Shown here piece after piece: positions 45,501 through 54,011 of a stretch of 64,000 nucleotides of DNA (position 1 is its first letter; each line of letters starts with the position of its first letter). Under the pieces are notes generated by a model. The model searched no databases. It had not been told where the DNA came from and was given only the letters and a program-made list of their open reading frames with translations. The stretch spans positions 30,061,898 to 30,125,897 of the forward strand of contig NC_092577.1 in the NCBI RefSeq assembly GCF_037975245.1. The letters run 5' to 3'. Made by a program: the position numbers and the translations under genes. Origin of the DNA: Apostichopus japonicus. Its lineage: Eukaryota; Echinodermata; Holothuroidea; Aspidochirotida; Stichopodidae.

Positions 45501-48500
45501 ATTATTCAGAGAGAGGGAGGGAGAGAGAGTGTATGTATGTATACTGATAAGATGAGAACCTTTTAAAAATTGGCCAATAAATATCCACTTGTGTGAGTGA
45601 TCATAATCCAAAAAGAACAGCAAACAAATATGAACAAATAGACAGCCCTCCAGTATTAAAGGCATTGAAGACTCGCCCCAAACCGCGTGCCGCGCTCTGA
45701 AAAAGTTAACTTTCCGTTGCTTGCAAGTGAAGTTTTCTTCTTGTCGCTACAAAATGCAGACTATAATGAAATAGTGATACCTTGTTATCTTTTATCTAGA
45801 CCTGATATGTCCATCACTGCTATGTACACTGTGTTGTGGGTATTGACCGTAGCTGTATGTATTGACCATAGGTTGCAAGCTGTGTGTGTATTTTCTGGGA
45901 TCGATGGTGGTGTCTAACACTTCTGTTACACCTCATTCGAAACTAGGTCAGATTACCGGCATGAGACGTTTCTTTGTGCGCGAGTCTTCACACCCTTTAA
46001 AAGCTCTGACTGCTCTGAAATGAACATATTTAAATCCAAATCCAAAAATTCATTATTTTAAATTTTTTTAATAACATCCAATGAAATATCCTTTAGTCGT
46101 ATTTTGTACTTAATTTCAACCAATGAATAGTCCGTACATAATTTGTATTCAATTCCAACTAATGAAAAATGTCCCTACATATTTAACTTCAACCAATGAA
46201 ATGTCCCAACTGAACATATTTTCATATTTAAATCCAACCAGATAAAATGCCCCAGGTACATATTTTAGGACAAAGATTTGTGCTTGTCAGATTGAAATAT
46301 TTCAGGGTTCTTCTGGTCAAACATTTAACCAACAAATTTTTAAGACAAACTATCTTTGTTACCTCATCTGGGGGAATTGTTGGGGGAATTGTCTATCAAT
46401 TTAGCACTCCTCTCATTTCAATTGGATGACGATGGTGGTAGTATCAGCCTTTTATGTCTCCCTACCCGAATCTTTCAGTATCTGCAAGACCAGGACAGAA
46501 GAAGCTGTCCCGAGTAGAGCTGTTGAAACAGATGAGAGATTACAAGAGAAGGAGACAGAGTTATCGAGCCAAAAACGTTCACATCACCAAACGATCCCAG
46601 ACGGACGTAAGTCGCAACGACCCATCCGTGGGTCTTCATTTATCTAACATCGTCTCGCCCGTCATCTGTCCCGCCCCGCCGGAGAATGTCCCCCCTCTCG
46701 CCACAGTGATGTGTTGCTACATCCACTCACTGCAAAGTTTGACACAGGTGACCAAAAATGACAGTCACCGACATTTAGCATCTAGCAAAAGACACATAGA
46801 GGCTGACTAGGAGACATACCCGGCCCTGTCGGAGATCTATGCATATTACTATGCATAAACTATGCATAAACTATGCATAAACTATGCATATTACAGCAAA
46901 ATGAATAATTTATGCGGTATCGAATCGCAAGATGCTATGCATAAAAGACAAATTGCTGGACAAGACAAAAAAGAGATGGATGGCCTTTTTTTTTATACAA
47001 AGTGACAGTGGTATTTTTTAAGACACAAAACCTGTTTCACAAAATTTAAAGCACTATAATTTAATTGCCTGCGGTACAGGGTTAAACAGAAATAAGGAAC
47101 ATAACCACAGAACATGGAAACTGTTAACTGAATTAATGGCTGAGTGACCAGAAAGATTTTAAGTTGCCTTTACTCTGAAAAAGGGTTTGATATTTTTTTA
47201 TGATTTTTTTTTTAAAGGAAGCAAATGATTTTCTGTGCAATTGCATCCCCTCCCCCTTTTTTTTTTTGGTCATAATTGTTTTGAGAGCAAATGAATAAAA
47301 ATTTTTGTTGGTTATCATTCATTTTGTTACGCTGCGAAGGGCTACATTTGTAAACATCTATTGACAGTGTAACAAGCGTACAACTAGAGTAGGTCTGTCT
47401 TTGAGATTAAGAATTTTGTAATCATTCTTTCATGCATTTGATATTAAAATTTGTTTTCTTGTAAAATTTTAACTAGAGATTAGATGATACCATATTTGTA
47501 AACTAAATTATCCAGCGGTGTAGTTTATTGTTTATGAATCTGATGTATGGAAGAAGTACAGAATTGGTCTATTCATCATTTATTTCAAGGCCAAAAAAAC
47601 CCTGTTATTAATAGTGAGATTGCAACAAGTTCTTGCATCATGATGGATTGTGTAATTAGCTCCTTGTTGTTCTCTATTATATTGATAACTGCGAAAGCAG
47701 AGACAGAGAGCAGGTGGTGCCCTACAAAGTTGGTGATTAGATCAGATAATAGGAACATTGACCACCTGGGAAATTAATCCAAGGACAGGCTACAAAAAGT
47801 TGGGTCATTAAATTTGGAATTTGCTACAAGTGTGGATGCTGAACACAAGACGGTGTCTGTGGGCGGAGTCTTTTGCTTCAAGTGTGGATGCTCGATAGTG
47901 AACACCATCCTCAGAAAGCATCTAGTAGGCTATATAAACGTATATGTGTGAATTTTGTACTTGGAACTGACAGTAGGTCCTCTTATAGGGTACACATCAG
48001 ATGGTATTAAAACATTATTTTGAAGCATGGCCTATTGCAGTTTGCTTAGGAAAATATGATGATTCATGAAAGGCTTGAAGAAATCTTTACTCTGTACTTT
48101 TTTACTTTTGATGATTTAGATATTGAGAGAAATCATCGCCAATCAAATGGAGGACGCAGAGGCAGAATGGCGGGCTCTTCACCAAGAAGGGTGAGTGGAA
48201 TTAAATGATCACGATAAACCTACCCCCTTCCCTATCATGCTGTAGCCAGGTGTATCCAGTTGCAGCCTACAACTAAGTGAACATTGTTATCCAACTTAAA
48301 TAATAATAATATTTGCTTTTTATATAGTGCTTTATACCAGTGATAGGTCTCAAAGCGCTTTACAGACGTTATATTACCCCTGGTCAATGATAACCTGTCC
48401 CAGAGACAATCCCTCCAGGCGGCTGCAGTTATATACTGCGCCCAATGACAAGTTACCTCACAGGTACCCATTTAACCCCTGGGTGGAGAGAGGCAAGCGA

Positions 48501-49134
48501 GATCAAGCATCTTGCCCAAGGACACACCGTAATGAACTAGGCAGGAATGGAACCAGCAATCCTTGGATCACGAGTCTGACGCCTTAGCCAATTGGCCACC
48601 ACCCTCTCAACGAAATTGTTTTGTTTTGCATAGTAGTAACTGCCAAAAATATCTTTTTTATGATTTCATAGAACCGTTGATGATGGTGGTGATGATGATG
48701 ATGATGATGATGAGAGAAGAGAGAAGAATACAACCCTTGAACAAAGCACTTCATTTGAAGAGACCGTAAGTTCCATCAGGAAGTATCGACAGGAGAGCGG
48801 ACCGGTCACCGACCAATCAGAAAACAGCATGGGAAATCCAGAAGATGACCTCCATCGAGGTGATTCAGAGTTAGAGAGAGATCGCATCGAACGAGACAGA
48901 TGCGATCGGCGCGAGGGCAAGGAAGGTGTAAACGGAGTCAAACGGGAAAGTAGTCCCGGAGGCAGTGTCCCCGTAGAGTCTCCAAAAGATGATAGTGAGC
49001 GGAGGAGAGGACCCGGCCAGGAGATGCAGAGAGATACATCACCGGAGCCTCGCGTGCGATCAAAGAAGCACAAACATCATCACTCTAAGAAACACAAAAG
49101 ACACAAACACAGGCGCTCCAAGGAGAGGACTTAA
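30449..49134 (+). CDS. snrnp48: U11/U12 small nuclear ribonucleoprotein 48 kDa protein (8-exon model, 405 aa)
   Basis: Joined model: 30449-30601, 39637-39753, 40837-40900, 43189-43227, 45185-45367, 46479-46606, 48120-48190, 48672-49134. Phases agree (0,0,1,1,1,0,2) and the sum is 1218 nt. The protein follows SNRNP48 in order: an N-terminal helix (QEFLSELDEFRSSSEE), a CHHC zinc finger with C58, H64, H74, C78, FFYEKHG, CTDFTQAEKLAIYDHVV, RDYKRRRQSYRAKNVHITK, and a basic His/Lys-rich C-terminus. SNRNP48 is a nuclear component of the U11/U12 di-snRNP. Its CHHC finger contacts the 5' splice site of U12-type introns in the minor spliceosome (established for the family). It is longer than the ~340-residue human protein, mainly through the C-terminal tail. 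None of its own introns has a U12-type donor. Confidence 0.93.
33124..33843. mobile_element. Nested hAT-like element with 5-bp TSD
   Basis: 720 bp, termini CAGGTGCGGATCCAGGG and CCCTGCATCCGCCTCTG (13 of 17 complementary), flanked by ATATG at 33119-33123 and 33844-33848. It carries the subterminal motif TACGCTCCGCGCCAACCGAT...CTCCGCTTAGATAG (33739-33778) shared with elements near 18.9, 34.8, 54.6 and 55.4 kb. An internal CCTGGATCCGGCCCTG at 33485-33500 hints at a further composite boundary. Confidence 0.65.
34101..34331. mobile_element. ~230-bp TIR MITE
   Basis: The left end (TGATAAAAACATAGGTGAAT ... CTCCATGGGAGTGATCACT) and the complement of the right end (CACTCTAAAAACAAATGAGT ... CATTCCATTGGGGTGATCACT) match over about 50 bp. 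The interior also repeats GAGTGAA/ACTCCA words. It sits inside the 32689-34914 element. Confidence 0.55.
36961..37413. mobile_element. TIR element, AGGGATGCACCGGAT type
   Basis: Termini AGGGATGCACCGGAT and ATCCGGTGCATCCCT are perfect inverted repeats over 15 bp. The interior is filled with GATCCGGCCGGA-type repeats. AGGGATGCACCG ends are seen in many hAT-related MITEs (from memory). No clear target duplication found. It lies in snrnp48 intron 1. Confidence 0.6.
38345..38640 (-). pseudogene. Penelope-like element fragment (GIY-YIG endonuclease end)
   Basis: The minus-strand frame reads NHKSSFKDEKKKNTTELLSK and HIRELKNDKIDY. After a frameshift, another frame reads NEKCNLCIAEKYF. This series (HK.SF...K..TELSKHIW.LK, then KCNLC..EK) is characteristic of the C-terminal domain of Penelope-like retroelements, from family memory. 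Degenerate, in snrnp48 intron 1. Confidence 0.5.
39451..39558. repeat. (TA)n tract with TATCTATG interruptions
   Basis: Dinucleotide repeat in snrnp48 intron 1, 80 bp before exon 2. Confidence 0.95.
39637..39753 (+). CDS. snrnp48: snrnp48 exon 2: CHHC zinc finger
   Basis: 117 nt, phase 0-0, acceptor ttatgtag/GGA and donor TAT/gtaagt. It encodes VLCPVDSRHW and SSFSKHTEAC, a Cys-x5-His-x9-His-x3-Cys finger, the U11-48K-type CHHC module that recognises U12-type 5' splice sites. It then continues GYSKEDY. Other frames of this exon are also open, which hides it from simple ORF searches. Confidence 0.93.
39783..40040 (+). mobile_element. SINE with internal tRNA-like module, copy 4
   Basis: Plus-strand copy; leader from TTCGAGTTGGTTAGC through CTCTAGAGTAAGGC, module at 39932-40002, tail TTTTTCAACTGTTATGG. 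It lies just after snrnp48 exon 2. Confidence 0.75.
40837..40900 (+). CDS. snrnp48: snrnp48 exon 3
   Basis: 64 nt, acceptor gttttccacag/CTA, donor CTT G/gtgagt, phase 0 in and phase 1 out. It encodes LSAPSSSFFYEKHGTVFAMKL; the FFYEK block matches FFYEN in vertebrate SNRNP48 just after the zinc finger. The next intron holds a 170-bp tandem repeat and the 1.36 kb minisatellite. Confidence 0.88.
41283..41700. repeat. ~150-170-bp tandem repeat, about 2.5 copies
   Basis: Successive copies share TAACCTGTTACATAGCTCCC, GGTTATGTGTGATCTTA, CATGACCTATGACCTATTAA and AGATACAGACTCAAC. It lies directly 5' of the minisatellite in intron 3. TGACCTATGACCT at 41500-41512 and 41655-41667 is AGGTCA-T-AGGTCA on the other strand, a perfect nuclear-receptor DR1 sequence. 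Confidence 0.8.
41777..43140. repeat. 15-bp minisatellite with higher-order structure (intron 3 of snrnp48)
   Basis: About 90 head-to-tail units of GATTAGGCCTACTGT over 1.36 kb. Variant units (AATAAGGCCTACTGT, GATAGGCCTACTGT, GATATGCCTACTGT, GATTAGGCCCACTGT) recur in a fixed order, giving higher-order blocks of roughly 75-120 bp. Each standard unit contains the palindrome TAGGCCTA. It ends 49 bp before exon 4. Confidence 0.95.
43189..43227 (+). CDS. snrnp48: snrnp48 exon 4 (39-nt microexon)
   Basis: Acceptor tcctcctag/AT, donor AAC G/gtaagt, phase 1-1, encoding DQATLNEILSRVN. It is only 39 nt long and begins 46 bp after the end of the 15-bp minisatellite array. Skipping it would keep the frame. 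It corresponds to the variable linker after FFYE in vertebrate SNRNP48. Confidence 0.8.
44708..45184 (+). repeat. ~165-bp tandem triplication of the intron 3' end before snrnp48 exon 5
   Basis: Three tandem copies each end in a polypyrimidine-AG: 44854-44855, 45018-45019 and the true acceptor at 45183-45184 (spacing 164 and 165). The first two read CTTCATTTTTTAG/GAATTATCGA, the third CTTTCATTTTGTAG/GAAAGC. Copies share GTTATGAAGTAGTCAAAGC and AATCAATAAATTACTAAATG. The array seems to grow from the tail of a SINE-like sequence at 44578-44710. Confidence 0.85.
45185..45367 (+). CDS. snrnp48: snrnp48 exon 5: conserved TQAEKLAIYDHVV block
   Basis: 183 nt, acceptor cattttgtag/GA, donor ATT T/gtaagt, phase 1-1. 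It encodes GKPTFKNVPRTAERACTDF, TQAEKLAIYDHVVAQ (compare DLTQADRLALYDFVV in human) and a Ser/Arg-rich linker. The acceptor is the last of three tandem copies of the same intron 3' end. Confidence 0.92.
45660..45996 (+). mobile_element. TTAA-type MITE, copy 2
   Basis: Same termini as copy 1, exact TTAA at 45656-45659 and 45997-46000. 337 bp. It lies in the intron between snrnp48 exons 5 and 6. Confidence 0.82.
46479..46606 (+). CDS. snrnp48: snrnp48 exon 6: RDYKRRRQSYRAKNVHITK signature
   Basis: 128 nt, acceptor gaatctttcag/TA, donor GAC/gtaagt, phase 1 in and phase 0 out. It carries the most conserved block of the family, MRDYKRRRQSYRAKNVHITK followed by RSQTD. The upstream in-frame ATG at 46454 lies in the polypyrimidine tract of the intron, and the reading frame past 46606 is intron read-through. 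Confidence 0.93.
48120..48190 (+). CDS. snrnp48: snrnp48 exon 7
   Basis: 71 nt, acceptor tgatgatttag/ATA, donor GAA GG/gtgagt, phase 0 in and phase 2 out. It encodes ILREIIANQMEDAEAEWRAL, parallel to VIRDVINVHMEEL in vertebrate SNRNP48, probably an amphipathic helix. The split Gly codon joins exon 8. Confidence 0.88.
48297..48604 (-). mobile_element. tRNA-derived SINE with TATATAGCGC-type tail
   Basis: On the minus strand it starts GGTGGCCAATTGGCTAAGGC (A-box-like) with GGTTCCATTCC (B-box-like). The central body has GTGTCCTTGGGCAAGATGC and CTCTCCACCCAGGG, and the 3' end has TGTAAAGCGCTTTGAGACC and a (TTA)n tail. This body-and-tail plan recurs in many invertebrate genomes (from memory). Related tails occur at 30768-30962, 36000-36090 and 44578-44710. 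Confidence 0.7.
48672..49134 (+). CDS. snrnp48: snrnp48 exon 8: acidic run, charged tail and stop
   Basis: Acceptor atttcatag/A, phase 2. It opens TVDDGGDDDDDDDERREKN, where the Asp run comes from an in-frame (GAT)n microsatellite. A long low-complexity Arg/Asp/Glu tail follows, ending in a His/Lys/Arg-rich segment around KKHKHHHSKKHKRHKHRRSK, then the stop at 49132. Basic charged tails are typical of splicing factors and of SNRNP48 C-termini. An internal ACC/GTAAGT near 48768 looks like a donor but the frame stays open across it. Confidence 0.9.
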
Positions 49135-49170
49135 GGTCCGTACCGTGTCCACTGTCCAAAAGGAAAGTTG

Positions 49171-49510
49171 CAGCAGCTGCAATAATATCCTCTACAGCTG
49201 AAACAGTTATCAAAACAATGTTAATTATCTCGGCCAATCAACAGGTGTCTAGTATGGCTGCAGCAGCTGCAATAATATCCTCTACAGCTGAAATGATATC
49301 AAACAACATAAATTATCTCGGCCAATCAACAGGTGTCTATTGTGGCTGTAGCAGCTGCAATAATATCCTCTACAGCTGAAATGATATCAAACAACATAAA
49401 TTATCTCGGCCAATCAACAGGTGTCTATTGTGGCTGCAGTAGCTGCAAAATCCTCTACAGCTGAAACTATCAAAACAATGTAAAATGATGTCGGCCAACC
49501 ATCATGGTGT
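49171..49510 (+). repeat. ~87-bp tandem repeat (about 4 copies) in snrnp48 3' UTR
   Basis: Units begin near 49171, 49261, 49348 and 49435. Each carries GCAGCAGCTGCAATAATATC, CTCTACAGCTGAAA and TCGGCCAATCAACAGGTGTC. Copies 2 and 3 are nearly identical, copies 1 and 4 more diverged. The array lies between the stop codon and the polyadenylation signal, so it should be in the mRNA. Confidence 0.85.
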
Positions 49511-49850
49511 AACTTTCCACACAAGTGAACAGTTAATTTGCGGCTGTCATGGTGTAATGGGTGCATGTTATCTACTACATCGTTCCGTACGTAAGAACGG
49601 TGTATACGTACTTGTGCATGCGTGACGTCCCATACTCACAACATTGTATGAACTTTTAAATAGTAAGCGGGATATTTATTTAAGCCAGATTATAATATAT
49701 GTCAAGTAGCTTAGCTTTTTATTTTTGGTTGGCTCATCTTTGATAGTTGTGTCGATCTAATCCATCATTGATGTGTTTTCTCATGAGATGTATAATGGGC
49801 TTTCTCATGATTGTATCTTTATCTGTGATGGATGCTAAACAAACACTACA

Positions 49851-49856
49851 AATAAA
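49851..49856 (+). terminator. Candidate polyadenylation signal of snrnp48
   Basis: AATAAA, about 720 nt after the stop codon at 49134. It is the first canonical hexamer downstream of the coding region that I noticed. Confidence 0.45.
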
Positions 49857-52526
49857 TAATATTAACCTCCAGGTGTATTTTAGCCCGGGAATAGAGTAAT
49901 GTTCTTTTTATGTTCCAAGCAGAAATTTCTGGTCGTCAGGAATAATTCTTCTCAAAATTTCAACGTGTAGGTTCTCGTAACAATGGATCGGACATAATAG
50001 ACGCTCTTTTTGTCAGAGGAGTACTCTCTCTCTCTGACAAGTTTTAAAAAAAATTGTGGATACGTGATTTTAACCGATGATCGTTAAATTTGGCATTGTG
50101 GAAATCAGTTACCCGATGGACCTTTACCTTGACGAAATGGTCTTTAAGAGTGTTGAACAAAACAAAACCAGAATGCAATATGCATTGAGGTTTCAATGAC
50201 TTCAATGCACTACACTTCTGCTTGTTAACCAGAAGTAGCTGTTACAATATAAATGGCCCGAACCACTTTTTTGATTTACAATTACACAATGGCATGATAA
50301 ACACAGGTCAGTATACTGTACGTGGCAATCCACACCTCCACCGAAAACAATATGAGAAGTATCCACGATTCACAACGTTAGATATCATGTAAAGGGTTTT
50401 AGAGTTTGACCTTTGGTGGCCTCAAATGAGATTTGACCTCACAAGCAACAGATTCCTGTACTCAATATGACAGCTCCATATACCATGTATGGAAAGTATC
50501 CATGATTTCTGCCATGAGAAATCATGTCTTAGCGGTTTTCAGGCCTCGACAAATATTTTTTAAAGCATTCGCTATTTGGCGACCTTGACTAAAAATCTAC
50601 TCGCCACTAGGCCTATGATTGCTGTTCAAGTCTCCATAGTACAGATCTACAACATCAATTCTTTCTGTGAAGAAAGATGCAATCTGTGCTACGTAATTGC
50701 ACATTGGAAAATTATGTTTCTGTGCAATATGAAATTTAACCTTTTTCCACCAAAAGTATGAACAAAGTAAAACATGACGCAGAATCATAAATAAGCAGCT
50801 AGGCCTACTATAGTGTCTCAAACAATTATAAATAGGCCTACAAAATCTGTAAAATACCTACAAAGATAGCTTGGCTTCTGTTTCATTGGGGCTCCTCTAT
50901 TTTACTAGGCATATACTATACAGTTACTAGGTGTGCACGAGTCCTAAGCCTATACAGTACCCCACTGCTACTTTGAACTGCTGCTAGATTAGAGCGACTG
51001 CGTACATTTTCCCAAATACGTATGTATGTATATTAGATCCTCCTGCAAGCAGGAACTCGCGAAGAAGCCTAATTAGCTTATCAAAGCCGCAAGCTGACCC
51101 AAGTCAGTCTCTCACATTCATATTTAACGTCCATGATTATGAATTGTTAATTGTCAACAACTCTGTAACTGGACGACATACATTAATCTGGGAATGACTC
51201 GAACCGGGGACCTTATGATTGAAAGGCACCGGTGTTAACCACTGAGCTAACACTCCAAATATTTATCTTGTCTTTTAGCTGCAGATTGATGCGCGAAAAC
51301 ATATCGCTATTATTCCATTACACTGCCTAAATCAAAGCGATATTTTACGCAACGAAACACTGACGTTGTAAGAGCATCTATCTTCCAAAAATCATAGCAG
51401 CAACAACAGCAAAATTGTCTCAAAATCCCTTAAATTTTTCTATACTTTGCGAATTATGACTGATAGCCAGGAGGAAAATTGCCTTAAGAAACAATTAAGC
51501 AGATGTTTTGCCATCTTAAGTGTATTGGTATTCTGACTCGTTCAGCTTAGTAGAAACTTGATAAATGATATTTAGATCCCTTTGGTCTGCACATTAATGC
51601 TTTTAAATTGGTGGAGGTCAGCATAGGTCACTTGAAAACCTTCGATAACAGTAAAGGGGAGGGGGGGGGGGGACTTGGATGAACTTTATACTTGATAGGT
51701 AGGTCCATATTAATGCAAGAACCATGCTGATCACTTGAGGTCAGTATTGGTCAAGACTTCATTATAATGTAAGTAAATAGAAAGGGGGAAGAGGAGGCCA
51801 GAGGCATTTCAGTTCAAAGCAGTGCTAAGCTGAAAAGCTTTGAAAGTGTTCTGCTTTCAAAGAGAAGGTTATGGATGCTCTACTGATTGGGTTTTATTTT
51901 ATTAAGAGTCCAGACAAGCAACAGTGTAGAATGGTTATTCATTCATAGTGTCTGTAATCTTACAAATATCAGTTGAAGTGCAACATTATCACCACTGTTC
52001 AAGTCAGTCAAACTCAATGAAACATTCAATCTGTGGAGAGCTTGTATCCGTTTAGATATGTTAGTTTCATAAGAGATGTATTTAATAATATCATCAAGAA
52101 CCACCATGCAATGTTTGCATTTCTGGTTTAGATAGCCCACAGGTTGCTGTATGTTCACTGTGTTTTCCTTGCCAGGGGGTTGTGTGTTTTTGACACAATA
52201 ATATTGATATTATCTGCAAACATTTAATTCTAGGGTCCTTTAAGTTGGATGTGCAACAGGTATGTCTAGAATCACTGATGAATCTGTATTGCTGTAACAT
52301 CATTTGTGTTGTTAAATTTTAGGCACAATGGTGAGTAAATATCAAGTAAATCCTTAAAGTCAGTCCCACCAAAAAAAAACTCCCTTTTGTTCCAAAATGT
52401 TCAAAAGTGTACAGTTAACTGTGTTAATACTGTTGCTAAGAAGTTGTTATGCTGTCGTTTGCTTAAAAAGGTCAATGGTAGTAGTTCACTGTCCGTTCTT
52501 TACTTGGTTGCCTACTTTTAGCATAT
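49857..52526. other. Intergenic, no gene recognised
   Basis: AT-rich DNA with a tRNA-like sequence at 51.2 kb and a poly-G run at 51660. TTTGACCTTTGGTGGCCTCA near 50410 resembles a dispersed repeat also at 57.2-57.4 kb. Confidence 0.5.
51191..51256 (-). other. tRNA-like sequence (probable SINE head or tRNA pseudogene)
   Basis: The minus strand begins GGAGTGTTAGCTCAGTGGTT and ends CCCGGTTCGAGTCATTCC. A six-pair acceptor stem (one G-U) and A/B-box-like motifs are present. The anticodon arm is imperfect (CCTT/AAGG with an 8-nt loop) and the total is only 66 nt, so it is not called a functional tRNA. Confidence 0.4.
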
Positions 52527-52534
52527 ATTGATTG

Positions 52535-52888
52535 CAGTGGCGTAGGAAGGTACTTTTGAGTGGGGGGGCTGAAGACTGATGGCCGGCCTGGGGGAGGGGG
52601 TGTCCCCCTCCCTTTGGAATTTTTTGCATTTCCAGGTAGCCTCAGATGCAATTTGGTGCAATATAGCACACTTCAACACCCACTCCATTTTGTAAACTTA
52701 ATTTTGTATTTTCACCAGGCCTTAGATGCAATTTGGTGCTCCAAATGAGATTTTTTTTCTCATTTGGAAATGAAAAAGGGGTTTTCTGACTTGCGAAGCG
52801 GGGGGGGGGGGGGCGGAATGATACTTCCGCCCCTCCACATTTTTCACTGGGGGCTGGCGCCCCCAGCCCCCCAGTTCCTACGCCCTTG
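52535..52888. mobile_element. hAT-like MITE with 8-bp TSD
   Basis: 354 bp, termini CAGTGGCGTAGGAA and TTCCTACGCCCTTG, exact duplication ATTGATTG at 52527-52534 and 52889-52896. Internal G-runs and C-runs pair near the ends. No transposase frame. Confidence 0.85.
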
Positions 52889-52989
52889 ATTGATTGGGAC
52901 AACTTGACTCATGGGACAGGTAGTTCAAGGATGTTAACTCGGGTAAAGAAAAATAATCCTCCCATGAACCGATTTGGCATGGAAAAGAT

Positions 52990-54006
52990 TTTTTTGGGGG
53001 CAGATATGGACCTGGGAGTTGCAGATTAGGGATCCTGTGCATCGATAACGTCATTTGGGCGAAATCGATTTTGGGTCAATTTTGGCAAAGACAGCAAGGG
53101 GTAAAAACGTTTTTGTCGCAAAGGCGATAAATGTGTATCTTTTCTGGTAGTTCGCGACACGCTGCTTACGAATCTGAAGTTTATTTTGGAATTAGGTGTT
53201 GTGTGGGGGCAAAAAACCTAGGGAGGGGGGACAGGGACCCAAGGGGGTGTCCCCAGAAAAAAACAAGGAAGGGGCTATGCAGAGGGGAGTTGCATATTAG
53301 GGTAAGGGGAAACCATACCTACAGTTTCAAGACATAGTTGACGCTTCACATGCGCCCTGCAAGAGCTAGGCCCCTTCAAAGGAGACAAATCATGTGGACA
53401 TGTGGTAAAAAGCCGACATTTAGCGAAATCATGAACCCTAGAGCCTGAGGAAAGTGGCCTCGGACTTGAAATTGACAGTGCACCCACCTATGTGTGTCTA
53501 ATACTCACTATTGATAACTTGGCCTGATTTCAGTTCGACCAAAGGTGGTAAAAAAACTAGTCAAATGTTGACGTCGGCGAAGGCGTCCTTGTATAGAGGA
53601 TCGCTACTACCGGTGAAAAACAACTATTTTTGAGGGGGCCTCCAAAGCGTATAAACTATGCCCCCTTCCCGATAATTAATGCTACTGTATGAGTTGTCTA
53701 CACGTATACCTAGGACTCTCGTCTCCCACACAACAAAAAAATACCCCTGTCACATACCCTCAGTGGAAAGGAAGGGGTACCAAAAAGAGGTACTTTTTTA
53801 ACTTTTCAAGACGAAACACCTATTTTTGGCGTATAGAAATACTATAGACAAAAAGCCTTTTCCGGTCAGATAATTACACGTATCTCTCAAACGGAAGCAG
53901 ATATGGACCTGGAAGTTGCAGATTTGGGATCCTGAGCATCGAATACCTCCTGTTACGTCATTTGGGCGAAATCGATTTTGGGTAAATTTTGGCAAAAACA
54001 GCAAGA
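52990..54006. repeat. Unclassified interspersed repeat, copies 1 and 2
   Basis: CAGATATGGACCTGGGAGTT, GGGATCCTG-GCATCGA and GTCATTTGGGCGAAATCGAT occur at 53001-53105 and again at 53899-54006. GGCGATAAATGTGTATCTTT and GGTAGTTCGCGACACGCTG follow the first copy. GGTACTTTTTTAACTTTTCAAGAC lies before the second. Copy 2 is interrupted by the 54012-55435 transposon. Confidence 0.7.
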
Positions 54007-54011
54007 GGTAG

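Noticed and set aside
46454-46810. 118-codon frame as an independent small gene
   Set aside because: It is snrnp48 exon 6 read through its acceptor and donor.
48297-48604. 86-codon frame in 48327-48587 as part of snrnp48
   Set aside because: Lies in a tRNA-derived SINE inside the last intron.
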